From NCBI RefSeq assembly GCF_042453785.1, contig NC_091677.1, positions 6,729,501 through 6,793,500 of the forward strand: 64,000 nucleotides of DNA, in the 5' to 3' direction. The position numbers and the translations under genes were made by a program. This document shows positions 50,758 to 60,286 of this stretch, one piece after another (the first letter of the stretch is position 1; every line of letters begins with the position of its first letter). Under the pieces are notes generated by a model that had not been told where the DNA came from, ran no database searches, and saw only the letters and a program-made list of their open reading frames with translations. The stretch comes from Malus domestica (taxonomy: Eukaryota > Streptophyta > Magnoliopsida > Rosales > Rosaceae).

Positions 50758-52033
50758 GGACTGGTCTATGGTTTTCTTCTTCTTGTCCTAGTGTCAATAA
50801 CAGCATTCATCTCATTCATGATTTTTACTGAGACAGATCTGTACATCGTGTCCTAGAAGATGAAAATGTACCTAAAACGACATTGTACACCATCTAATTT
50901 ATCAAAAGAGAAGTTTGAAATCAAGTGCAAAGGAACGGACATGCTATCATAGTCACGTCTGCATTATGCAGTAAACTTTATGTCAACTAAAATAGTGGAA
51001 CATTATCAAGAAATTAAAATGGTCTTAATCACGCTATTATTTAAAGTTAAACAAACATTAAATAAGAAGACCATCTTTACGAGAATCACATCATACATCA
51101 TGAGTTTGCACTAATCAACTGACAAGTGTACGGCTGTTATTGTTTATCAATTATGAATTCAGTTTCATCTGGTTGATCCTTCTCCAGCAGGCATCAGCCA
51201 ACAGGAAAGCTTATATTAACAGCTCATAATTTTCCATTTGCAAGAAATCTTATTTGTCTAAAGAACATTACAAATAAAGTAAGCAACCTTAAAATTTAGA
51301 ACTAGGTTAATTTCAAAGGATGGATGGTATGGTCCCAACAAATCTACAAATCACACGTATAATTAGTACAAAATCAGAGATAATCTTTGCATGCAACTGG
51401 AGAAACATATATACCTCATATCTATTTCTCTCGTCATGTAACAGTGATCAAATAACGTAATCATGTGACTTGATAAGAGATAAGGAAGAAAGGATACACA
51501 CTAGTGGCGGGGGAGAAACTGAAGAATCTCCCCCATGAAATTGAAGTGAATGATTTCTACCGCTGAAAAAGAAGAAGTTGTTAGTCTGTTACCTTGCAGC
51601 CTTGGCTAAAATCCATTTTCTTCTTTTTCTCCAATGTTTAAACTTTGCAGCTGAAATTATTTTCTGTTTCTGAGACCGGACAGTCTGGGAAGTGCTTTTA
51701 TATAAAAGCCATGTTCTATGAGTCAGCATTGGTCCCTCCATGCTCTATATATAATAAATAAACAACCCACATGGTGAATGTGATTAAAAGCAGCTTGGCA
51801 CATAAGCTGCTTTCTGATTCAGCACCTTTTGTATGACTGCAAGTTACTGTAAAAATCCAGAAGCAGATGACTTGGAAAGCAGATGATGGTCTCTTGTCAC
51901 TCTTGTTGCTGACAACACCTAAGCAAGCTCTATTTGTCTTTACCATAAACGTGCGGCGCAAACTACAAAGCCATGCGTGAAAGAAGAAGCATCCAAAATG
52001 TTCTACTTTATTATTTCAGTTTTTTTACCAAAA
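50758..52033. other. Intergenic, nothing recognised
   Basis: Sequence upstream of formiminotransferase copy 1. It may hold its dead promoter and leader. The 81-codon frame at 51716-51961 has no known motif. Confidence 0.5.
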
Positions 52034-52042
52034 TAATTATAA

Positions 52043-52631
52043 GGGTAAAAAACTGTTTATACCCTCATGTTTCGTGGTTTTCAACATTTAGTACATAAAG
52101 TTTTTTTCGTCTTAGATTCATACCGAAAGTGTAAATTTTGGGACAGTCTCATACATCCGTTAGTCAAACTGTTAAATCTGCCGTTAATTGTGACGTGGCG
52201 CCTATGCGGATAATGATTGGACGCCACGTGTCATTCACATTTTTTTTTTCTTTCTTTCTTCTTCTTCCTCCTCCGACTGCAACTTTTTTTTTCTTTCTTT
52301 TCTTCCTCCTTCTCCTTCTTCCTTCCTCCTTCTTCCTTCCCCTTCTTCCCCTTCTTCCTTCTTCTTCCTTCTCCTTCTCCTTCTTCTTCTTCTTCTTTTC
52401 TTCTTCCTTCGAATCTGGCGAAGTTTTTTTTTTTTTTTTTCTTCTTCCTCCTTCTTCCTCCGAATCTGGGGAGGAAGAAAAAGGAGGAAGAAGAAGAAAA
52501 AAGAAAAAGAAAAAGAAAAAAAAACCTTTATCTTCCCCAGATTTGGAGGAAGAAGAAGAAGGAAGAAGGAGAAGAAGGGGAAGGAAGAAGGAGAAGAAGG
52601 AGGAAGAAAAAAAAAGTTGCAGTTGGAGGAA

Positions 52632-52664
<33 letters not shown>

Positions 52665-53087
52665 AAAACCGAATTTGCAACCCAGATTCAGAGGAAGAAG
52701 AAGAAGAAGAAGAAGAAGAAGAAGAAGAAGAAGAAGAAGAAGAAGAAGAAGAAGAAGAAGAAGAAGAAGAAGAAGAAGAAGAAGAAGAAGAAGAAGAAGA
52801 AGATGCTTCTTCCTTCTTCTTCCTTCTCCTTCTCCTTCTTCTTCTTCTTCTTTTCTTCTTCCTTCGAATCTGGCGAAGTTTTTTTTTTTTTTTTTCTTCT
52901 TCCTCCTTCTTCCTCCGAATCTGGGGAGGAAGAAAAAGGAGGAAGAAGAAGAAAAAAGAAAAAGAAAAAGAAAAAAAAAACCTTTATCTTCCCCAGATTT
53001 GGAGGAAGAAGAAGAAGGAAGAAGGAGAAGAAGGGGAAGGAAGAAGGAGAAGAAGGAGGAAGAAAAAAAAAGTTGCAGTTGGAGGAA

Positions 53088-53120
<33 letters not shown>

Positions 53121-53791
53121 AAAACCGAATTTGCAACCCAGATTCAGAGGAAGAAGAAGAAGAAGAAGAAGAAGAAGAAGAAGAAGAAGAAGAAGAAGAA
53201 GAAGAAGAAGAAGAAGGAAGGAAGGAAGAAGGAGGAAGGAGAAGGAAGAAGAAGAAAAAAAAAAAAAAAACCTTCCCCATATTCGGAGGAAGAAGAAGAA
53301 GAAGAAGGAGGAAGGAGAAGGAAGAAGAAGGAAGAAGGAGAAGAAGGGGAAGGAAGAAGGAGAAGGAGGAAGGAGAACGAGGAAGAAAACAAAAAAAGAG
53401 TTGCAGTCGGAAGAAGAAGAAGAAGAAAAAGAAGACGAAGAAGAACAAAAAAAAAACGTGTCAAAGGAAGAAGGAGAAGAAGGGGAAGGAAGAAGGAGAA
53501 GGAGGAAGGAGAACGAGGAAGAAAACAAAAAAAGAGTTGCAGTCGGAAGAAGAAGAAGAAGAAAAAGAAGACGAAGAAGAACAAAAAAAAAACGTGGATG
53601 ACACGTGGTGCCTAATCATTGTCCATATAGGCACCACGTCACAATTAATGGCAGATTTAACAGTTTGACTAACGGATATATGAGACTGTCCCAAAATTTA
53701 CATTTTAGGTATGAATCTGAGACGAAAAAAACTTGATGTACTAAATGTTGAAAACCACGAAACATTAGAGTAGTAAACAGTCTTTTACCCT
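52043..53791. mobile_element. Mutator-like element filled with GAA/TTC repeats
   Basis: A 9-bp direct repeat TAATTATAA (52034-52042 and 53792-53800) flanks long inverted ends of about 195 bp (52043-52238 and about 53593-53791). These start GGGTAAAA and share CATTTAGTACAT/ATGTACTAAATG, TCCGTTAGTCAAACTGTTAA, GCCGTTAATTGTGACGTGG and CCACGTGTCAT. A 9-bp duplication with long inverted ends is the Mutator-like (MULE) signature. The interior, about 1.35 kb, is almost pure homopurine or homopyrimidine and contains no transposase. Confidence 0.87.
52240..53592. repeat. Homopurine/homopyrimidine core with 455-bp and 136-bp duplications
   Basis: CTT-rich runs on the left change to GAA-rich runs through short CGAATCTGG spacers. 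A roughly 370-bp block is repeated with a 455-456-bp offset: GAATCTGGCG at 52411 and 52866, CGAATCTGGG at 52461 and 52916, GTTGC at 52616 and 53072, CAGATTCAG at 52683 and 53139. A second duplication with a 136-bp offset is marked by GAACGAGG at 53375 and 53511. Long frames across it encode only Lys/Glu/Arg or Phe/Leu/Ser runs and are not genes. Confidence 0.9.
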
Positions 53792-53800
53792 AATTATAAA

Positions 53801-54262
53801 GTAAAAAAAAAATTGAATTTAGATACAAAAGATGGAGCACATAGTTAAGTAATAAAAGTGTGATTTGTTGTATAATCCTTTGTATATTTAATGAGTCTTT
53901 CGATTTGATTAATATTTCATTCCGATCAAAAACTGTATTTCTTAAAAAGATTTAATCATTTACCTCTTAATGAAAAATTTGGCGAAGAATATACATTCTT
54001 GTGATTTGTATCCAAGAATCAATTAAAACTTGAAAAATTGGATTATAAGATTCTGAAACATAATTTTTGTTTAATTAGACCAATAATTCTAATTGAATGA
54101 GTATGAGTAAGGATCCATAGATAAAGATGGAAAGTTGTTTCTTAATCGTAACTAAATCTTTAATTTGGAATTTGTATTATGGAAATTGAAACAAAATGGC
54201 TATTAAACAATGACGGACGTTGACAAATTGCTTTAGCTCGGCGGAAACAAAATGCTTTTTTT
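53801..54262. other. AT-rich spacer, nothing recognised
   Basis: No open frame of note and no transposon ends identified. Confidence 0.5.
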
Positions 54263-54265
54263 TAA

Positions 54266-54843
54266 GATCATCTCCAATCAAAAGGGCTAAACATAGACTG
54301 TTCAGAATTATAGCCCTGAAAAAAACTTTTTGAACAAATGATAATAATTATCTACACTAAGGGGGAGGGGAGTAAGCTAAACCTCATAATGGACTAGCAA
54401 TAAAGTGGTTCAAAATTACCTTTGGTGAGAATCGAAGCTAAGACCTCTTACTTACAAGTGAAGAGAAATAACACTAGATCGTAGTGTCAGGTCATACTCA
54501 TATACAATTTTCAACCGAAGGGGCTAAACATAGCCCTCTCAATAATTGATTAGTTTTAAGTTTTACTTTAAATTTATTGGTTAATTTAGTTAAATTATCG
54601 TTTGATGTTTTCAAATCTAACTGTTGAATTTGAATCAACTATTGCAATTGAGGAGCTAAGTATCCAAAAAAAGCTAAGAAGGGGGGGGGGCTACATTTAA
54701 CCAGCCTAATGCCCATTTGGCCAAATAATGGTCTAGTAGGCTCCATACAATTATAGACAAGTCATCGGTTGAAGATGAGTTTTTAGGCAAATCAAGTTAT
54801 TTTTTGGCTTTTGGACCTTTAACCCTCTCCATTGGAGATGACC
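54266..54843. mobile_element. PIF/Harbinger-like MITE with a SINE inside
   Basis: Ends GATCATCTCCAATCAAAAGG and (reverse complement of right) GGTCATCTCCAATGGAGAGG, flanked by TAA at 54263-54265 and 54844-54846. Total 578 bp, of which about 160 bp is a minus-strand SINE. Confidence 0.75.
54327..54488 (-). mobile_element. SINE copy in the MITE
   Basis: Reverse complement reads CACTTGTAAGTAAGAGGTCT, TTCGATTCTCACC (B box), GAACCACTTTATTG, GTAGATAAT and an ATTTGTTCAAAAA tail, as in the copy at 15904. Confidence 0.75.
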
Positions 54844-54914
54844 TAAGGAGTTATACTACAATTAAGCACCAAATACAACTTCTATAATTGTTCTATAAAT
54901 ATATAAGATTAAAG

Positions 54915-55030
54915 GTGACTCCAGGTCAACAAGGCTCATTGCTTTGTGAGGGTTGGAGAAGGAATATCTATCGTACGCAGTCTTACTCTTACTTTGCAAC
55001 AAGGTTGTTTCCACGACTTGAAAAACAAAT
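54915..55030 (-). mobile_element. Au-like SINE fragment
   Basis: Reverse complement contains AAGTCGTGGAAACAACCTTG, TTGCAAAGTAAGAGTAAGAC and TGCGTACGATAGA, resembling the conserved tRNA-related region of the plant Au SINE family as I remember it. Boundaries are approximate. Confidence 0.55.
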
Positions 55031-55184
55031 AGCATTTTAAATAGATTTCAATAATAACAACAAAGATAGGATTTAAATACACACTAAGAACAATGACAAA
55101 GTTTCAAGTTAACTGAACAAAAAAAAATTAAAAAAAAAAAAGGAAACCAATGTTTGGATATTGAGTTTTTATTTTTAATTTTTA

Positions 55185-55290
55185 TGAGCTAACGATAATG
55201 TAGTTCAAATTCGTTTTTAGCGAGAATCAAACTTCAGACTTATTACTTACCAATGAAGAAAAAGACCACTAGAACATAGTTTTAAGTGGC
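55185..55290 (-). mobile_element. Degenerate SINE copy
   Basis: Reverse-complement remnants of the 15904 family: GTTCAAATTCGTTTTTAGCG, AGAATCAAACTTCAGAC, TTACTTACCAATGAAGA and ACCACTAGAACATAGT. Confidence 0.6.
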
Positions 55291-55473
55291 ATATTTAAAT
55301 ATTGAGTTGACACCGATGGATGGAGAAACTTCAATCAATGAGTTATGAAGCCTCGTCACGAGCTGGAAGGCAATCTGACAAAGATATGGGTTCGTTTAGG
55401 AGTGTTTTTGTAAGTATGAATAAAAAAAGCTTAAGCTAAAAGCGCTTTTATTAGAAGTAATATGCATCATCAT

Positions 55474-56534
55474 TTAGAAACACATTTTGTTTGTACTCGA
55501 ATCTGATTTCAAGTAATTTTCAATTAATCTTTCCTGAGAAAAATCAGTGAAGTAGCCTTTCCCAGCTCTCATACCCTCTTCCTTTGCAAGCCTCTCAACT
55601 TCAAGTTGAACCCTATCTCCTCCAACCTTCTCTGGTTCCAACAAATTGCAAGCTACTTCAATGACGGATTCACCATGCGCAAGTGCCATGGCTTGAACCG
55701 AAGCAAGATCACTCCCTCTGCCGCATACGCGTTTTGCAATTGTACGAACAGAAGCGATATCAGTAGAGATGACGGGAACATTATATTTATCAACCCACCG
55801 GGTTGCTCCAATCACAATGACACCTTTTCCTTGAGTTACTTGAGGAGGACCGTTGTCTGGCTTCAGCGCCAAGTAATTTGATTTCGGTCCCCCAACCCAC
55901 TGTTCTCCACCAGAATTCGGCTTGAAATAACCTAACTCTCTTCTGACAGAATCAAGTGTTCTTCCCTCTTCATGGGCAGCTCCATAGAGAAAAGTAGGGA
56001 CTGCAGGCCACATTTAAGATTATTAGCAATTCATAAAGTAGGTAAACTGATCGTATATCGTTCGAATTACTGTTTATAAGAATCATATAATTTGTTTAGG
56101 AGCATCAAAATTACGAAAAGAAGAGAAATAAAGCAAACCTTGAAGACTAGAGCCAACATCTTCAGCCAAAGAGTTTGCAACCCCAGCAACTTGGTCTGGT
56201 CCAAAGAAGCACCAAGCAGGGGATGAAAGCATATACGATCCACAACTCCGAGCCGGGGATGACTTCCACAATGCTACTCGAGATCAATTATTTCAAAAGC
56301 AGCTTTAACCATGGCAAGCACTGCCATCCTCCAAGGACAAGGATCCGCAGCAGATTTGGAGCCAACTAAGAGACAAGTGTGTAACCAACTCTGTTGTAAG
56401 TCTCATCTTCAAACTTATTCATAATACGTGCTTCCCAGAACAGCTTAGCAGCTCGTTCAATCGAGTTCAGCGCCGCTCTATTTCTGTTTTCGGATATGTA
56501 AACCTTGCAGCAACCAAGCATCGCCTTCAACATT
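55474..56534 (-). pseudogene. Formiminotransferase-like pseudogene, copy 2
   Basis: Exon 1 (56534 to about 56141) opens MLKAMLGCCKVYISENRNRA and NKFEDETYNRVGYTLVS, then hits TAG at 56366-56368. A 1-bp loss follows within a few codons, then AADPCPWRMAVLAMVKAAFE, a second TAG at 56274-56276, HCGSHPRLGVVDRICFHPL, and another frameshift before VAGVANSLAEDVGSSLQ. Exon 2 (56000-55474) is fully open: VPTFLYGAAHEEGRTLDS, RRELGYFKPNSGG, IGATRWVDKYNVPVISTD, MALAHGESVIEVACNLLEP, GYFTDFSQERLIENYL. The family relates to the glutamate formiminotransferase domain of folate metabolism, though the plant proteins' activity is poorly known. An intact C-terminal exon with a ruined N-terminal exon suggests recent loss or sequence errors in exon 1. 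Confidence 0.75.
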
Positions 56535-56988
56535 TTCTCTCACTCCTGTTCATCACCAACTGCAAAAAAAACCTACAGATTACGATAACGAAAAGACACC
56601 ACCAAAATACAATGTGGACATTGTTCTTATCTGATCACAATCTCCTCTAACCTCAGCCACTAGTTCAGCTATCTACTTGTGGCTGATGATAAAACCATCC
56701 CAACAAAAACCGAAAATCGCAATAAACCATGCTCTGCTGAATAAAAATTTCAAACATTTCTTGCACAACAAGTCGGAAAAACAGCAGAATTCATAGCATT
56801 GTCATAAACAAAATGCATCCACAAATCGAAAAGCAAAAACCCGTAAAACTGTATTCTAATTTAGACTAAACTAGTCACAGCAGAACCAAAAGCAAATTCA
56901 GCAATACATATCAAGAACGCTAACACTTCCCCCATAACCAAAGCTCCCAACTTTAACCCTAATTCCATCAAAACGACAACAATCCATC
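56535..56988. other. Spacer between LTO1 and formiminotransferase copy 2
   Basis: About 450 bp that would hold the LTO1 3' UTR and the dead promoter of the downstream pseudogene. No motif stands out. Confidence 0.45.
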
Positions 56989-57414
56989 TCAAAACGACGT
57001 CTCCGTAGCCTCAGAAGCAGCTTTTGGGTACCCCTTATACTCCAATTTCACACCCAACGAAGCACAAACCGCCCGGAACTTCAACCTCAGAGCCTCCATC
57101 ACATCCCCGACGCTCTCGTCCTCGGGTTCCATGATCGGGTACTTCTCAATCAGCTCCCCCATCTGCCTGACGGTTTTCTGGACCCGGTGCGAGAACCGTG
57201 TCGGATCGACCCGGATCGCGGAGTTCCATACATCCACGCATCCCTTGTAGAACCCAAGCTCCTCGCCCACCTCGAACCCAGTTTTGATCCCCGTCGGCTT
57301 CGCCTCCTCCTTTCCGGCGACCAAGCCGTCTCTGTAGCCTTCGTCGAAGCCTTCCTTTTGGTGGTTCGCTTCCAAATTCAAAAAATCTTCGCCGAAGATG
57401 TCATCGTCCACCAT
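56989..57414 (-). CDS. LTO1: LTO1/ORAOV1-like protein (Yae1 N-terminal domain)
   Basis: Single-exon gene of 141 residues. The N-terminal part DDDIFGEDFLNLEANHQKEG is followed by the deca-GX3 array GFDEGYRDGLVAGKEEAKPT, GIKTGFEVGEELGFYKGC, with glycines every four residues. A helical C-terminal half contains VDVWNSAIRVDPTRFS. In yeast and human, LTO1 forms a complex with YAE1 that links the cytosolic Fe-S targeting machinery to ABCE1 (Rli1), the ribosome recycling factor. In those proteins a C-terminal Trp recruits the targeting complex; this protein ends in TETSF. The ATG is inside the frame MVDDDIFG and close to the family's usual start. The gene lies 455 bp upstream of formiminotransferase copy 2, same strand. 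Confidence 0.88.
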   Translation of the reverse strand: MVDDDIFGEDFLNLEANHQKEGFDEGYRDGLVAGKEEAKPTGIKTGFEVGEELGFYKGCVDVWNSAIRVDPTRFSHRVQKTVRQMGELIEKYPIMEPEDESVGDVMEALRLKFRAVCASLGVKLEYKGYPKAASEATETSF

Positions 57415-57665
57415 GGACGGCGATTTCGAAGGAGAATACAGATCAAGGTAGAAACTTTATACGGTCAATTAGTTACCCGTGTGTGTTGATTGCGGGAGTG
57501 TTCCGTCGAGACTGCAAAGAGCTGCTCGCAAATGAGTCGATTTGGCGGTAGTGGGTGCGGGTTGTGAATCTGGATCGGGCTTGGAAGGTTGTAATTGGGC
57601 CTTAACCCAATTTGGAATCCACGGTAATATGGACTTCCAATTTTGTTGTGATCTTACAATAATAA

Positions 57666-57782
57666 GAATTGTTATTAGCATTCGATAAATCTCATTTGAC
57701 ATTTTAAACTTTCTATAATTGGAAATAAAAATACACTTGTGAGGAGTGTAGAATGAGATTTTTGGAGTGTTAATAACAATTC
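57666..57782. mobile_element. Small foldback MITE, copy A
   Basis: Ends GAATTGTTATTAGCATTC and GAGTGTTAATAACAATTC are inverted copies. The interior shares ACACTTGTGAGGAGTGTAGA and GAATGAGATTTTTGGAGTG with copy B at 58554. Confidence 0.75.
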
Positions 57783-57804
57783 TCTAAATAAATATTAATT
57801 TGGG

Positions 57805-57971
57805 CCACTTAGTATTATGGTCTAGTGGTATTTTTCCCCTTAGTGGTATCTTCACTTGTAAGTTAGAGATCTTAAATTCGATTCAAAACCACATTATTGA
57901 TAGCTCATTGTGAGGCTTAATCTACCCCTTTCCCCTTAGTGTAGATAATATCGTTTGTTAAAATAAAAAAC
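57805..57971 (+). mobile_element. SINE copy 2
   Basis: Begins GCCACTTAGTATTATGG, contains TCACTTGTAAGTTAGAGATC, AAATTCGATTC and GTAGATAATATCGTTTGTT, and ends in an A-rich tail. The 9-bp target duplication TAATTTGGG occurs at 57796-57804 and 57972-57980. Confidence 0.85.
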
Positions 57972-58225
57972 TAATTTGGGATTTATTTTGGACAAAAATA
58001 TTTTTTTTCTTTCTATGATTCTTGGTTTTTTTTAATTTTTTCTTACTATTATTGAGGGGATGAGAGATGAATCAAAATTATAGCAATAATTTGGGGAGGG
58101 AGGAGTTTCGAATCCGTGATGTATGTGTAAAAATCCAACACCATATTAACTAAGACATTTGACCACATGTATTCTTAGAGTAGAAACTCAACACCGTATA
58201 ATTTGTTTTAAAACTTGTATTCTTC

Positions 58226-58397
58226 AGCCATTTAGTACTACGGTCTAGTAATATTTCTCTTCACTTGTAAGTAAGATGCCTTAAGTTTGATTCTCGCCAA
58301 AGGAAAATTTGAATTATATTATTGCTAGCATATTGTGAGGCTAAACCCACCCCTTTTTCTTTAATGTAGATAATATCGTTTGTTAAAAAAAAAAAAA
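58226..58397 (+). mobile_element. SINE copy 3
   Basis: Begins AGCCATTTAGTACTACGGTC, then TTCACTTGTAAGTAAGATGC, GTTTGATTCTCGCC (B box), GTGAGGCTAAACCC, GTAGATAATATCGTTTGTT and 13 A. Flanking duplications are not clear. Confidence 0.82.
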
Positions 58398-58553
58398 TTT
58401 TAGAAAAACTTTTTAATTAGTATTTAAACTAGTGTGTGATGGTAAGTGTGAGGCTTATTTGAGGAAAATTAAGTTGATGGTGTAAGCTTTTTATTATGTA
58501 AATTTTGTTGTCTAGCTAATCCTTTTATTAGATTTATTTATTGAATTTTTTTG

Positions 58554-58671
58554 GAAAGTATTATTGGCACTCCAAAAATCTCATTATACACTCCTCACAA
58601 GTGTATTTTTCTTTCCAAATATAGAAAATTTGGAGTGTAGAATGAGATTTTTGGAGTGCCAATAACAATTC
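58554..58671. mobile_element. Small foldback MITE, copy B
   Basis: Inverted ends: ATTGGCACTCCAAAAATCTC on the left pairs with GAGATTTTTGGAGTGCCAAT on the right, and CATTATACACTCC with GGAGTGTAGAATG further in. The whole element can fold into one hairpin of nearly 50 bp stem. Confidence 0.85.
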
Positions 58672-58831
58672 TCATTTTTTTTGGATTATAAACTACTAAA
58701 CTAGATGATATAGCGTTCAATTAGAAGTGCTTTTAAAATGATTGAAAGTGCTTTTAGTGAAATTTTGGGTTCCAAAAGCACTTTAAGTAATTTTTTTTAA
58801 GAAGCACTAAATATGTGTTTATTGCAGGAAG

Positions 58832-58920
58832 GCAATTTCCATTAGCGAACAACTTCTATTAGTGAACAACTTCCTAGTGGCAATTTCCATTAGCAAACAA
58901 CTTCCTTTGGCAATTTCCAA
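58832..58920. repeat. Short direct repeats
   Basis: GGCAATTTCCATTAGC followed by GAACAACTTC-like units recur three times at about 58832, 58878 and 58908. Confidence 0.7.
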
Positions 58921-59006
58921 AAGCACTTTTTGAGTGAAGATAAGTTGTTGAATTGGAATGGAAATGGATGTGATTACCAAAATACCCTTGTTCTATACAA
59001 CGTATT

Positions 59007-59360
59007 GGCCCAAAATGGTCCCTAAGATTTGCATAACTCCTCATTTTGGTCCCTAAGATTTGAAATTGATAGAATTGGTCCCTGAGTTTGTTCACAATCA
59101 ATTATTTTGGTCATTTTGTTAAAAGTCCCCATAAAATAAGGATAAAATAACAAAAATACCCTCAATTTTTTTTCAAATCATTTTGGCTTATTGTTTACTA
59201 TATTTAGGGTAATTTTGTCATTTGGATCCTTATTTAACATAGTTTTTCACTGAATAACTAAAATGATTGATGATGGACAATCTCAGGGATCACTTCTATT
59301 GATTTCAAATCTCAGAGACTAAAATGAGAAGTTAGGCAAATCTCAGAGACTATTAAGGCT
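59007..59360. mobile_element. Foldback element with about 110-bp inverted arms
   Basis: The left arm (GGTCCCTAAGATTTGCATAA, CTCATTTTGGTCCCTAAGAT, TTGATAGAATTGGTCCCTGA) has a reverse-complement partner on the right (for example TCTCAGAGACTAAAATGAGA, AATCTCAGAGACTATTAAGG). The arms are about 80 percent alike by eye. Non-coding. No clear target duplication, so the superfamily is open. Confidence 0.75.
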
Positions 59361-60139
59361 AAAAAGCCGAACATATTTATATGCTAATCAATTGGATAAT
59401 TTTTTATTCAAACTAATTGTATCATTACTTATATTTTTTGAAACATAATAAAACCTTAATTAGTAATTACCCCAAAAACATTAATTATTTGTTTGTTTAA
59501 GTTTATATCTAAAACTACATTAATGAAACCTTCTTTGTCAATCAAAAGAGAGTGAAATGATATTTTTGTCTTCTATCACAACAAAAAAGTTAAGGATAAT
59601 AACGTAATTTCACAAAATAAAAATTTTACTATTTTTTAAAACCTCATATACATATAATTTTATCATCTGTAATTGTAAAAAAAAAATAATAATAAAAAAC
59701 AACCTCTCTCCCTCTCTCCTCACTCCCATGTTCTGTCTCTCTCTTCCTCTCTCCTTCAATTTTAACAACCGAAGTAAAATATTTCACACACTTTGTGTGT
59801 GGATATATACTAGTGTTTATTAAAGAAACAAGAAATTCAAGAAAAATAACCCACCAAAAGAAGTCCTTCGCTAAGCAGTGGACGGTGGTGACCAGCAAAA
59901 TTGAAATTCTAGTAAACTTCTAAGGGCATAATGGGTAAAGAAAAAGGATTATGATTCCTCTGTACTCCCGGAATACCCACCTCCAATCTGGCAATCTAGG
60001 AGTCCAATTCCTGTTTTTGTGCGAGTCAAACCTTTCTTTTTATTCCCTCAAGTGTTGTAAATGAGGTATATCCCGTAATTAGAATTCAATTTTGCATTTT
60101 GATTTTGATCCACTCACTGTAAAGGATTATGAAGGATTA

Positions 60140-60176
60140 TGATATTTTACCTCTGCTTCGGTCCACTCACTATAAA
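60140..60176 (+). repeat. 37-bp perfect inverted repeat, left arm
   Basis: TGATATTTTACCTCTGCTTC continuing GGTCCACTCACTATAAA. The exact reverse complement lies at 61791-61827. A second partial copy of TCCACTCACTGTAAAGGA precedes it at about 60108. Confidence 0.92.
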
Positions 60177-60229
60177 TGTTTATAAACATTCCGAGAGAGA
60201 GAGAGATGGGTTAACAAATTCATGCTTTC

Positions 60230-60231
<2 letters not shown>

Positions 60232-60282
<51 letters not shown>
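60232..60282. repeat. (GA)n microsatellite
   Basis: About 25 uninterrupted GA repeats, with a short GA run upstream (60193-60205) that precedes the same ATGGGTTAACAAATTCATGC sequence, suggesting a small tandem duplication that then expanded. Confidence 0.92.

Positions 60283-60286
<4 letters not shown>

Noticed and set aside
52138..53668. Very long open frames (up to 487 codons) on both strands
   Set aside because: They are translations of GAA/TTC runs inside a Mutator-like element and consist of Lys/Glu/Arg or Phe/Leu/Ser strings with no domain; all frames stay open because the repeat lacks stop codons.
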